Shown here: positions 54,605 through 62,463 of the stretch, piece after piece
Position numbering within the stretch: the first letter of the stretch is position 1
Layout of the letters: each line of letters opens with the position of its first letter
Assembly (NCBI GenBank): GCA_965278965.1
Contig: OZ257127.1
Location: forward strand, 372,001-436,000
Length of the DNA: 64,000 nucleotides
Reading direction: 5' to 3'
Source of the DNA: UBA10649 sp965278965
GTDB taxonomy: Bacteria; Actinomycetota; Actinomycetes; S36-B12
Translations under genes and position numbers: made by a program
The notes under the pieces: model-generated
Seen by the model: only the letters and a program-made list of their open reading frames with translations
What the model was told of the DNA's origin: nothing
The model's database searches: none

Positions 54605-55591
54605 GTGTCCGAGCATTCCGACCGGTACGGCGACGGCCGGCTCTACGACCGGCTGTTCGATCGGTGCGCGACGGAGAACCAGCTCGCGCAGATGCAGATC
54701 CAACTGGAGAACCGCCTGACGCCGGTCGAGGCGTCGCGCCTGGCCGCGCACATCCACCGCCGCTACGGGCAAGGTCCGCTACGTCGTCGGATCACCTGGC
54801 TGCGGATCGAGCGCGACCGGCGCCGCCGGCGCGAGCTCGTGGTCGGCGCCCCCCGGACGGCTCCGCGCTACCTGCGCGCGGTGCAGGCGGTGCAGTGGGC
54901 CGACGGCATCGCCCGACAGCTCGCCTTGTCGGGGCGCCCCCCGGCGCCGGTCGAGCGCGCCTGGGTGCGCGGCGGCGCGACGCTGTACCGGTCCGCGGCC
55001 ACAGGACCTCGCACCCTGCTCATCGCGTTCTCGGGCAACCTGCGCGGGTTCATGATGCCGACACAGCTGTTCTTGCAGTTCGTCGGCGAGCGCCCAGTCG
55101 ACGTGCTGAAGCTGGAGGTACCGCGCGGCGTCGGCTACGTCACGGGCGTCCGGCCGTTCAGCCACGACTTCCCGACCACCCTCGACTGGCTCACCGGCTT
55201 CGTCGCCGAGGGTGGCTACGCGCGCACCGTGACCGTGGGCACCAGCGGCGGCGGACTCCCGGCGCTGCTGGCGGCGGCCCGGGTCGGTACCGACGCCGCG
55301 TTCGCCGCCGGGCCAGCCGCGTTCATGAATGCAGACGAGATGGCCGCACAGCTCGGAGCGCCCTCGGTGCTGGACGTGCTCGCGGGGACGCCCGACGACT
55401 GCGCCGTGACGATCACCTATGGCGTCCTCAGCGCCCGGGACACCGAGTCGGTCGACTACCTCGCCGCCGCGCTTCCGGCCCCGCGCGTCGTCCCGATCGC
55501 GGACGCGGACCACGCCTGCCTGTACGACCTGGTCGAGCGCGAGGAGTTCGCCCCGTTGGTCGCCACCGCGATCCTCGGCGAACGTCGGTGA
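54605..55591 (+). CDS. Alpha/beta-hydrolase-like protein of the carrier-protein cluster
   Basis: A 328-residue protein. The first 80 residues are charged and helical (TENQLAQMQIQLENRL) and unlike typical hydrolases. The C-terminal half resembles an alpha/beta hydrolase: TLLIAFSGNLRGFM as an early strand and oxyanion loop, nucleophile elbow TVGTSGGGLPALLA (S214), and a late histidine in IADADHACLYDL (H303). A thioesterase or acyltransferase that releases the acid from the ACP is the natural guess, but no named family was recognised. GTG 54605 follows the ACP stop by one base with GGAGG upstream. Confidence 0.7.
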   Translation: MSEHSDRYGDGRLYDRLFDRCATENQLAQMQIQLENRLTPVEASRLAAHIHRRYGQGPLRRRITWLRIERDRRRRRELVVGAPRTAPRYLRAVQAVQWADGIARQLALSGRPPAPVERAWVRGGATLYRSAATGPRTLLIAFSGNLRGFMMPTQLFLQFVGERPVDVLKLEVPRGVGYVTGVRPFSHDFPTTLDWLTGFVAEGGYARTVTVGTSGGGLPALLAAARVGTDAAFAAGPAAFMNADEMAAQLGAPSVLDVLAGTPDDCAVTITYGVLSARDTESVDYLAAALPAPRVVPIADADHACLYDLVEREEFAPLVATAILGERR

Positions 55592-56250
55592 CTGAGCCGG
55601 TGGAGCCGATCGCCCGGCTCGCCACGGCCCTTGCCGCCCGAGCAGATCCTGGCGCGCGCCTTCTGGTGGGGATCGCGGGCGCCCCCGGCGCCGGGAAGAC
55701 CACCGCCGCCGATGCCCTGCGCGCGGCGCTGATCGACGTGGCCGTGCCGACCGCGGTGGTGCCGATGGACGGCTTCCACCTCGCCGACGTGACGCTGCGC
55801 CGGCTCGGTCGCCTCGACCGCAAAGGGGCGCCCGACACGTTCGACGGCGACGGGTTCGTCGCGCTGCTCCGCCGCCTGCGCGCCGAGACCGCGCGCACGG
55901 TCTACGCCGCCGGGTTCGAGCGCGGCCTCGAGCAGCCCATCGCAGCGTCCGTGGCCGTCGACCCCGAGGTGCAGGTCGTGGTCACCGAGGGCAACTACCT
56001 CCTGCTCGATGCGGACCCGTGGAACCAGGTGCCGGACCTGCTCGACGAGGTCGTGTACGTCGATCTCGACCCGGCCGAGCGCCGTCGACGCCTGCGAGCA
56101 CGGCACGAGCAGTTCGGCAAGTCGCCCGACGCCGCCCGGCGTTGGGTCGACGAGGTCGACGAGCCGAACGCGGTGCTCGTGGAGGCGAGCGCTGCCCGCG
56201 CGTCGCGACGGGTCAGCCTGCCCGCGAGCTACAGCGGCGACGCGAGGTAG
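55588..56250 (+). CDS. P-loop nucleoside/sugar kinase of the uridine kinase-phosphoribulokinase fold
   Basis: A 220-residue kinase. Walker A is GIAGAPGAGKTTAADAL, followed by VPMDGFHLADVTLRRLGRL and the late VVVTEGNYLLLD block. This pattern is that of YggC/FrcK-type kinases and pantothenate kinase relatives, which phosphorylate nucleosides, fructose or pantothenate-like alcohols. The GTG start overlaps the previous stop (GTGA), so it is cotranslated with the hydrolase. Its 3' end overlaps the opposing isochorismatase gene by 22 bases. Whether it belongs to the ACP pathway is open. Confidence 0.85.
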   Translation: MTEPVEPIARLATALAARADPGARLLVGIAGAPGAGKTTAADALRAALIDVAVPTAVVPMDGFHLADVTLRRLGRLDRKGAPDTFDGDGFVALLRRLRAETARTVYAAGFERGLEQPIAASVAVDPEVQVVVTEGNYLLLDADPWNQVPDLLDEVVYVDLDPAERRRRLRARHEQFGKSPDAARRWVDEVDEPNAVLVEASAARASRRVSLPASYSGDAR

Positions 56251-56801
56251 CCGGCGAGCTCCGTCGAGGCGATGACGTCCGAGCGCCGGCCCGGAAGCCG
56301 GTACTGCGTGGCGTTGCGCGTCTGCTCCTCGACGATCGGACCGCCGTCGACATGCAGGTCCTCCCAGTCGCCCTCCCAGCACGTGTGGGCGTCGGACACG
56401 AGAAGCACGTCGTAGCCCCGCTCGAGCGCGGCGTGCCAGGTGTGGCGCACGCAATGGTTGGACTCGGCCCCGCACAGGACCAGCTCCGCCGCTCCGAGAT
56501 CGGCCAGGACACCTTCGAGCGCCGTCTCCTCGAACGCGCTGCGGTAGCGCTTGTCGATCCGCGGCTCGGCCTCGGCGGGCTCGAGCTCGGGGACGATCTG
56601 CCACTCCGGGCTGCCCAGCACCAGACCGCCATCCTCGTTGTGCTGGATCCAGACGACCGGCACGCCCGCAGCCCTGGCCGTGTCGACGCTCGCGCCGATC
56701 GCGGCGACGACGGCGTCGCGCTCCCAGGCCTGGGCGACGACGTCGTTCTGCACATCGATGACGACGAGTACGCGGCTGTCGCGGCCGCTCAGGGTGGTCA
56801 C
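56229..56801 (-). CDS. Isochorismatase-like cysteine hydrolase
   Basis: A 190-residue cysteine hydrolase. The catalytic Asp is in VVIDVQNDVV, the Lys in DKRYRSAFEETALEG and the nucleophilic Cys in CGAESNHCVRHT. The family hydrolyses amides, ureas or vinyl ethers (nicotinamidase, N-carbamoylsarcosine amidase, RutB). GTG 56801 lies two bases after the patD-type gene stop, so the two are cotranscribed. A role in cleaving an amide made during putrescine or pyrimidine breakdown fits the context but is not shown. Confidence 0.88.
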   Translation of the reverse strand: MTTLSGRDSRVLVVIDVQNDVVAQAWERDAVVAAIGASVDTARAAGVPVVWIQHNEDGGLVLGSPEWQIVPELEPAEAEPRIDKRYRSAFEETALEGVLADLGAAELVLCGAESNHCVRHTWHAALERGYDVLLVSDAHTCWEGDWEDLHVDGGPIVEEQTRNATQYRLPGRRSDVIASTELAGYLASPL

Positions 56802-56803
56802 TG

Positions 56804-58249
56804 CTAGTCCAGGCTCGCCATGACGTGCTTGATGCGCGTGTAGTCCTCGAACCCGTACATCGACAGGTCCTTGCCGTACCCGGAGTGCTTGAAGCCACCG
56901 TGCGGCATCTCCGCCACGAGCGGGATGTGCGTGTTGATCCAGACGCAGCCGAAGTCCAACCGCTTGGCCATCCGCATGGCGCGGCCGATGTCGCGCGTCC
57001 ACACCGAGGACGCCAGCCCGTAGGGCACGCCGTTGGCCCACCGCAGGGCCTCGTCCTCGTCGGAGAACCGCTGGATCGTCACGACGGGCCCGAAGATCTC
57101 GTTCTGGATCATCTCGTCGTCCTGGCGCAGGCCGGCAATCACCGTCGGCTCGATGAAGAAGCCGCGGTCGCCCTGCCGCGATCCGCCGGCGACGACCTCA
57201 GCATGGCTCGGGGTCCGCTCGACGAACCCGAGCACGCGCTCGAACTGGGCCGCGTTGTTCACCGGCGGGACGAGCGCGTCTCCCCCCGGTCCGTCGGCGA
57301 ACGTCGTCTGCGTGGCTCGCGCCTGGTCTGCGAGGGCGGCGACGAAGTCGTCGTAGACCCGCTCCGACACGAGCATCCGCGTGGCAGCCGTGCAGTCCTG
57401 GCCGGCGTTGAAGTAGCCCGCCACGGCGAGCCACTCCGCGGCGGCCGCGATGTCGGCGTCGTCGAACACGACGACAGGCGCCTTGCCGCCGAGCTCCAGG
57501 TGCACCCGCTTGACGTCACGCGCGGCGGTCTCGGCCACCTGCATGCCGGCGCGGACGCTGCCGGTGATCGACACCATCTGCGGGGTCGGGTGCTCGATCA
57601 TCGCGCGGCCGGTGTCGCGGTCGCCGCACACGACGTTGAGCGCACCGACCGGCAGCGTCCCCGTCTCGGCGATCAGCTGGGCCACCCGGACGGTCGACGC
57701 GGGGGTCGTGTCGCTCGGCTTCAGGACGACGGTGTTGCCGGCAGCCAGGGCCGGTGCGAACTTCCAGACAGCCATCATCATCGGGTAGTTCCACGGTGCG
57801 ACCTGGCCGATGACCCCGACCGGCTCGCGCCGGATGATCGACGTGAAGCCCTTCATGTACTCCCCCGCGGCACGTCCCTCCAGGAGCCGGGCCGCGCCGG
57901 CGAAGAAGCGGATCTGGTCGACCATGGGCGGGATCTCCTCCGCCATCGTCACCGCGATCGGCTTGCCGGTGTTCTCGCTCTCCAGCGCGACGAGCTCCTC
58001 GGCGTGCTCTGCGAACGTGTCCGCGATCGCGAGCAACGCCGTCTGCCGCTCCGACGGCGTGCTGTCGCGCCACGTCTCGAAGGCCTGCGCCGCGGCCACG
58101 TAGGCCTTGTCGACATCCTGCGCAGCTGACACCGGCGCGGTGGCGAACACGGCGCCGGTCGTCGGGTTGACGAGGTCGCTGGTCGCGCCGTCGGCTGCGT
58201 CGATGCTCTCGCCGGCCACGAAGTTGCGGATGGTGCGCTTGTCGCTCAC
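56804..58249 (-). CDS. patD: Gamma-aminobutyraldehyde dehydrogenase
   Basis: A 481-residue NAD-dependent dehydrogenase oxidising 4-aminobutanal to GABA. Landmarks are QVAPWNYPMMMAVWKFAPALAAG, the catalytic Glu in HLELGGKAPVVV, the catalytic Cys in NAGQDCTAATRM, and the C-terminal MPHGGFKHSGYGKDLSMYG characteristic of PatD. GTG 58249 has GGGAGA upstream. It is divergent from the Lrp-aminotransferase operon, which should supply its substrate. It is related to the dehydrogenase at 39,208. Confidence 0.92.
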   Translation of the reverse strand: MSDKRTIRNFVAGESIDAADGATSDLVNPTTGAVFATAPVSAAQDVDKAYVAAAQAFETWRDSTPSERQTALLAIADTFAEHAEELVALESENTGKPIAVTMAEEIPPMVDQIRFFAGAARLLEGRAAGEYMKGFTSIIRREPVGVIGQVAPWNYPMMMAVWKFAPALAAGNTVVLKPSDTTPASTVRVAQLIAETGTLPVGALNVVCGDRDTGRAMIEHPTPQMVSITGSVRAGMQVAETAARDVKRVHLELGGKAPVVVFDDADIAAAAEWLAVAGYFNAGQDCTAATRMLVSERVYDDFVAALADQARATQTTFADGPGGDALVPPVNNAAQFERVLGFVERTPSHAEVVAGGSRQGDRGFFIEPTVIAGLRQDDEMIQNEIFGPVVTIQRFSDEDEALRWANGVPYGLASSVWTRDIGRAMRMAKRLDFGCVWINTHIPLVAEMPHGGFKHSGYGKDLSMYGFEDYTRIKHVMASLD

Positions 58250-58320
58250 TCGGGTCTCCCGGGGTGGTTTGAGGTCTCAGAGCAGCGTACCCACGCGCAC
58301 GTCCGCGAGCCATGGCGTTC

Positions 58321-58361
58321 GTGCGGATTCCGTGGCACAGGGGCCAGGCGGGTGCGGATTC
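58321..58361. promoter_or_regulatory. Phased direct repeats, candidate Lrp-family operator
   Basis: GTGCGGATTC occurs at 58321-58330 and 58352-58361, 31 bases apart start to start, about three helical turns. The repeats lie in the 142-base gap between patD and the divergent Lrp gene. Lrp/AsnC octamers wrap DNA over sites spaced by whole turns, so autoregulation and patD control are plausible. Confidence 0.5.
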
Positions 58362-58391
58362 ACTTGCTCACAACCTCCGGGCTAGCCCATC

Positions 58392-58874
58392 ATGGCCGCC
58401 ATGACACCGCGAGAGCGCCACCCGAGCGTCCCGCTGGACGACGTCTCCAAGGGCATCATCGAGCAGCTGCAGCAGGACGGCCGCCGCCCGTACGCCGCTA
58501 TCGGCAAGGCCGTCGGCCTGTCGGAGGCTGCCGTCCGCCAGCGGGTCCAGAAGCTGCAGGACTCCGGCGTGATCCAGATCGTCGCCGTCACCGATCCGAT
58601 GCAGGTCGGGTTCTCCCGCTCCGCGATGATCGGCATCCGGGTCGAGGGCGACGCGGAGGCCGTCGCCGACCAGCTCGCCGCGATGCCCGAGGTCGACTAC
58701 CTCGTCGTGACCGCCGGCAGCTTCGACATCCTCGCGGAGGTCGTCGCCGAGGACGACGACCACCTGCTAGAGGTCATCAACCGCCGGATCCGCGCGATCG
58801 ACTCGGTCCGTGAGACGCAAGCCTTCGTCTACCTGAAGCTCCGCAAGCAGATCTACACGTGGGGAACCCGATGA
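58392..58874 (+). CDS. Lrp/AsnC family transcriptional regulator
   Basis: A 160-residue regulator. The N-terminal helix-turn-helix (LDDVSKGIIEQLQQDGRRPYAAIGKAVGLSEAAVRQRVQ) is followed by a RAM effector domain (VDYLVVTAGSFDILAEVVAEDDDHLLEVI). The ATG at 58392 gives the full domain; a second ATG at 58401 is equally possible and neither has a clear Shine-Dalgarno sequence. Its stop overlaps the aminotransferase start (ATGA). It probably senses an amino acid or amine and controls the putrescine genes on both sides. Confidence 0.94.
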   Translation: MAAMTPRERHPSVPLDDVSKGIIEQLQQDGRRPYAAIGKAVGLSEAAVRQRVQKLQDSGVIQIVAVTDPMQVGFSRSAMIGIRVEGDAEAVADQLAAMPEVDYLVVTAGSFDILAEVVAEDDDHLLEVINRRIRAIDSVRETQAFVYLKLRKQIYTWGTR

Positions 58875-60271
58875 CCACTCCGCAGGACATCACCGAGCCC
58901 GGCCCCGACCGCCTCGCCGACCGCGCCCGCGACCACCTGTGGATGTCGTTCACCCGGCACGCGCCGTTCTTCGACGGCTCCGGCCACGTCCCGGTCATCG
59001 TCCGTGGGGAGGGTGCCTACGTCTGGGACGACGCGGGCCGGCGCTACCTCGACGGCCTCGCCGGGCTCTACACCAGCCAGCTCGGCCATGGCCGCGCCGA
59101 CATCGGCGAGGCGATGGCCCGCCAGGCACGCGAGCTGGAGTTCTTCCCCGTGTGGTCGTACGCGCACCCTCGCGCGATCGAGCTGGCCGAGCGGCTCGCC
59201 CACGAGGCCCCCGGCGACCTCAACCGCGTGTTCTTCACCACCGGCGGCGGGGAGGCCGTCGAGACGGCATGGAAGATGGCCAAGCAGTTCTTCGCACTCA
59301 CCGGCAAGCCGAACAAGCGCAAGGTGATCAGCCGGTCGGTCGCCTACCACGGCACCCCGCACGGTGCGCTCGCGATCACCGGCATCCCGGACGCGAAGAC
59401 ACCGTTCGAGCCGCTCGTGCCCGGAGCCGTGAAGGTCCCGAACACCAACCAGTACCGCGCGCCGGAGCACCTGCGCGACGATCCCACGGCGTTCGGGCGC
59501 TGGGCGGCGGACCGCATCGCGGAGGCGATCGAGATCGAGGGACCTGACACCGTCGCCGCGGTGTTCCTGGAGCCCGTGCAGAACTCCGGCGGCTGCTTCC
59601 CGCCGCCGCCGGGCTACCTCGAGCGGGTTCGCGAGATCTGCGACGAGCACGACGTCCTGCTCGTCGCCGACGAGACGATCTGCGCCTTCGGACGAATCGG
59701 CGACATGTTCGCGATGCGCCGCTACGGCGTCACCCCCGACGTGATCACCTGCGCCAAGGGCCTGACCGCCGGCTACGCTCCGATGGGCGCGATGATCGCG
59801 AGCGATCGGCTCTTCGAGCCGTTCCGCACGGGGTCGACGTCGTTCCTCCACGGGTTCACGTGGAGCGGGCACCCTGTGACGGCGGCGGCGGCGCTCGCCG
59901 TCCTGGACGCGTACGAGACCGAGGGCGTGTTCGCGCACGTCCGTGCGAACGAGGGTGCCTTCCGCACCACGCTCGAGCGACTGCGTGACCTGCCGATCGT
60001 CGGGGACGTGCGTGGGGCCGGGTACTTCTACGGCATCGAGCTCGTCACCGACCAGGCCACCCGAGCGACACTCGACTCCGACCAGTGCGAGCGCGTGCTC
60101 CGCGGGTTCTTGTCGAAGGCGTTGTTCGACGCCGGGCTGTACTGCCGCGCGGACGACCGCGGCGACCCCGTCGTGCAGCTCGCTCCGCCGCTGATCGTCG
60201 GACAAGCGGAGTTCGACGAGATGGAGCAGATCCTGCGGGACGTCCTCGCCCGCGCGTGGGCACTGCTGTGA
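58871..60271 (+). CDS. Putrescine/omega-amino aminotransferase (SpuC-like)
   Basis: A 466-residue class III PLP aminotransferase. It shows FFTTGGGEAVETAWKMAKQF, SRSVAYHGTPHGAL, FLEPVQNSGGCF, the PLP-ring Asp in LLVADETICAFGR and the Schiff-base Lys in TCAKGLTAGYAPMGA. Among omega-aminotransferases it is most like putrescine- or beta-alanine-pyruvate enzymes. With patD divergent, conversion of putrescine to 4-aminobutanal is the likely reaction. A beta-alanine role would also serve the pyrimidine operon. ATG 58871 overlaps the Lrp stop. Confidence 0.9.
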   Translation: MTTPQDITEPGPDRLADRARDHLWMSFTRHAPFFDGSGHVPVIVRGEGAYVWDDAGRRYLDGLAGLYTSQLGHGRADIGEAMARQARELEFFPVWSYAHPRAIELAERLAHEAPGDLNRVFFTTGGGEAVETAWKMAKQFFALTGKPNKRKVISRSVAYHGTPHGALAITGIPDAKTPFEPLVPGAVKVPNTNQYRAPEHLRDDPTAFGRWAADRIAEAIEIEGPDTVAAVFLEPVQNSGGCFPPPPGYLERVREICDEHDVLLVADETICAFGRIGDMFAMRRYGVTPDVITCAKGLTAGYAPMGAMIASDRLFEPFRTGSTSFLHGFTWSGHPVTAAAALAVLDAYETEGVFAHVRANEGAFRTTLERLRDLPIVGDVRGAGYFYGIELVTDQATRATLDSDQCERVLRGFLSKALFDAGLYCRADDRGDPVVQLAPPLIVGQAEFDEMEQILRDVLARAWALL

Positions 60272-60936
60272 CCGACGCCCCCTTGGAGCCGGGCTCCACC
60301 CCGCGGACGCGGATCCGACGGCTGCCTGAGCGCGCCGTGCACGACGTCGAAGCCCTCCATGCCGTGCTCGACGGCGGTCGCGTCGCCCACGTCGCCGTAG
60401 TCGACGAGTCCGGCCAGCCGTTCGTGCTGCCGGTCGCATACGCCCGCCGCGGGGGCGAAGTCGTCTTCCACGGCTCGACGGGGTCACGGTTGTTCCGCGC
60501 GCTCGCGTCCGGGCAGCAGACCTGCCTGACGGTCACGCTGCTCGACGGGCTCGTGGTTGCCCGCAGCGCCTTCGAGTCGGGCATGAACTACCGGGGCGTC
60601 ATGGTGCTCGGCGTGGCGCGGCGCCTCGATGGCGACGACGAGCTCGACGCGCTGCGGGTCGTCACCGAGCACCTCATGCCAGGGCGGTGGGCGGAGTGCC
60701 GCCAGCCGTCACCCAAGGAGCGCGCGGCGACGATGACCCTGGCCCTCTCCCTCGATGAGTGCTCGGTCAAGATCCGCACCGGCGGCGTCGAGGACGACCC
60801 GGCGGACCTCGTCGATCCCGTCATCTCGCGGATCTGGGCCGGCGTTGTCCCGATCGTCGAGACCCTCACCGAGCCGATCACCGACCCGGACTGCCCGGCC
60901 GGAACCGCGGTCCCGGGGTACGTGCGAGGCTGGTGA
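60268..60936 (+). CDS. Pyridoxamine-5'-phosphate-oxidase-like FMN-binding protein
   Basis: A 222-residue split-barrel flavoprotein relative. Recognisable parts are RIRRLPERAVHDVEALHAVLDGGRVAHVAVV, YARRGGEVVFHGSTGSRLFRAL and GMNYRGVMVLGVARRL. Such proteins bind FMN or F420 and reduce or oxidise small molecules; the substrate is unknown. GTG 60268 overlaps the aminotransferase stop (GTGA), and the stop overlaps or abuts the next gene, so it belongs to the putrescine operon. A role in cofactor recycling for the oxidase or aminotransferase is only a guess. Confidence 0.85.
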   Translation: MTDAPLEPGSTPRTRIRRLPERAVHDVEALHAVLDGGRVAHVAVVDESGQPFVLPVAYARRGGEVVFHGSTGSRLFRALASGQQTCLTVTLLDGLVVARSAFESGMNYRGVMVLGVARRLDGDDELDALRVVTEHLMPGRWAECRQPSPKERAATMTLALSLDECSVKIRTGGVEDDPADLVDPVISRIWAGVVPIVETLTEPITDPDCPAGTAVPGYVRGW

Positions 60937-60941
60937 CCGCC

Positions 60942-62327
60942 ATGTCCGACGACCTTCGCGGCCTGTCCCTGTGGTGGGACACCCTGCCCGCCGACCTGCG
61001 CGAGCCGCTGGGCGTGCCGTTGCCCGGCGATGTCGACGCCGACGTGGCGATCGTCGGCGCCGGCTACACCGGGCTGTGGACCGCCTATTACCTCGTCCGC
61101 GCCGACCCGACCCTGCGGGTGGCCGTCATCGACGCCCACGAGGCCGGATTCGGCGCGAGCGGCCGCAACGGCGGCTGGGCGTCGGCGCTGTTCCCCGTCA
61201 GCGTGCCCGCGCTGGCTCGTCGCTCGTCACGCGACGCGGCGATCCGACAGACCCGCGCGATGCAGGCGAGCGTCGACGAGATCGGCCGGGTCGCCGCGGC
61301 CGAGGGCTGGGACATCGGCTGGGCCAAGGGCGGCACCGTCATCACGGCTCGTACACCGCTGCAGCTCGAGCGAGCCCGCGAGGAGGTCGCCGAGTGGCGT
61401 TCCTGGGGCTTCGGCCCCGATGACCACGTCCTGCTCGACGCAGACGAGGCCGCGGCGCGCGTAGGCGCGACGGACGTCCTCGGCGGCACGTATACGCCGC
61501 ACTGCGCCGCGATCCAGCCGGCGCGGCTCGCCCGGCACCTCGCGCGCACGGTCGTCGCCGCTGGCGTCCGGCTCTACGAGCGCACCACGGCGAGCGCGAT
61601 CGAGTCGGGCGTCGTGCGGACGGACCGCGGCGTCGTCCGTGCGCCCATCGTCGTCCGAGCAACCGAGGGGTACACGCGCTCGCTCGCGGGCTCGGTGCGT
61701 GCCCTCGCCCCCGTCTACTCGCTCATGCTCGCGACCGAGCCGCTGCCGCCGCACGTGTGGGACGAGGTGCGGCTCGGTCAGCGCGAGACCTTCTCCGACG
61801 GCCGCCGGCTCATCGTCTACGGGCAGCGGACGGCGGACGGCCGGCTCGCCTTCGGCGGCCGTGGCGCCCCGTACCACTTCGGCTCGCGCATCTCGCCCGA
61901 GCAGGACCGCGACCCGGCTGTACACGCCGCACTGTGGCGGACGCTGACCGACCTGTTCCCCGCCGTCGCCGGCGCCGCCGTCACCCACACCTGGGGCGGG
62001 CCGCTCGGGATCGCCCGTGACTGGTGGGCCTCGTGCGGCCTCGACCCCGCCACGGGACTCGCGTGGTCCGGCGGCTACGTCGGGGACGGAGTCGGGACGG
62101 CGAACCTCGGCGGCCGCACGTTGAGCGACCTCATCCGCGGCGAGAGCACCGAACTCACCGACCTGCCGTGGGTCGGCCACGTCTCCCCGTCCTGGGAGCC
62201 CGAGCCCCTGCGCTGGGCGGCGACGAACCTCGGACTTCGGGTCATGACGCGTGCCGACACCGTCGAGGAGCGGACCGGGAAGCCGTCGCGCATGGCCGGC
62301 CTGTTCGACCGCTTCCTCGGCCACTGA
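60942..62327 (+). CDS. DAO-family FAD oxidoreductase, second copy
   Basis: A 461-residue flavin amine oxidase. The FAD motif is DVAIVGAGYTGLWTAYYLVR, followed by GFGASGRNGGWASAL; the C-terminal block is GLAWSGGYVGDGVGTANLGG. It is related to the oxidase at 30,461 but in a different operon. Start choice is uncertain: ATG 60942, or GTG 60933 overlapping the previous stop. It likely oxidises an amine (putrescine, gamma-glutamyl-putrescine or an amino acid) to the aldehyde used by the patD enzyme. A strong hairpin terminator follows. Confidence 0.87.
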   Translation: MSDDLRGLSLWWDTLPADLREPLGVPLPGDVDADVAIVGAGYTGLWTAYYLVRADPTLRVAVIDAHEAGFGASGRNGGWASALFPVSVPALARRSSRDAAIRQTRAMQASVDEIGRVAAAEGWDIGWAKGGTVITARTPLQLERAREEVAEWRSWGFGPDDHVLLDADEAAARVGATDVLGGTYTPHCAAIQPARLARHLARTVVAAGVRLYERTTASAIESGVVRTDRGVVRAPIVVRATEGYTRSLAGSVRALAPVYSLMLATEPLPPHVWDEVRLGQRETFSDGRRLIVYGQRTADGRLAFGGRGAPYHFGSRISPEQDRDPAVHAALWRTLTDLFPAVAGAAVTHTWGGPLGIARDWWASCGLDPATGLAWSGGYVGDGVGTANLGGRTLSDLIRGESTELTDLPWVGHVSPSWEPEPLRWAATNLGLRVMTRADTVEERTGKPSRMAGLFDRFLGH

Positions 62328-62371
62328 CGCCCCGCCGGGCCGCGCCGGGCGTCCTCCCGCCAGACACCCCT

Positions 62372-62441
62372 CCCCCGCGAGCGGGGACTTGTCGGGGGGT
62401 TGCGGCGTCGGAACTGCCCGACAAGTCCCCGTTCGCGAGGG
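62372..62441 (+). terminator. Long hairpin with T-tract after the putrescine operon
   Basis: Arms 62372-62396 and 62417-62441 pair over 25 positions with one mismatch and one wobble; the inner 15 are perfect. The loop has 20 bases and TTTT follows at 62442-62445. It is a good intrinsic terminator. The reverse complement of the loop carries GTTCCGACGCCG, resembling the loops of the hairpins at 463 and 22,901. Confidence 0.8.
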
Positions 62442-62451
62442 TTTTGCTGGC

Positions 62452-62457
62452 TACCCT
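62452..62457 (+). promoter_or_regulatory. -10 box for a leaderless VOC gene transcript
   Basis: TACCCT, then six bases, then the GTG start at 62464. The matching -35 position (about 62429-62434) falls inside the right arm of the terminator hairpin, so termination and initiation signals overlap. Confidence 0.5.
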
Positions 62458-62463
62458 CGTGCC

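Noticed and set aside
56229..56801. RutB (ureidoacrylate amidohydrolase) label for the isochorismatase-like gene
   Set aside because: It is cotranscribed with a PatD-type dehydrogenase and there is no full rut operon, so the family resemblance alone does not justify the name.
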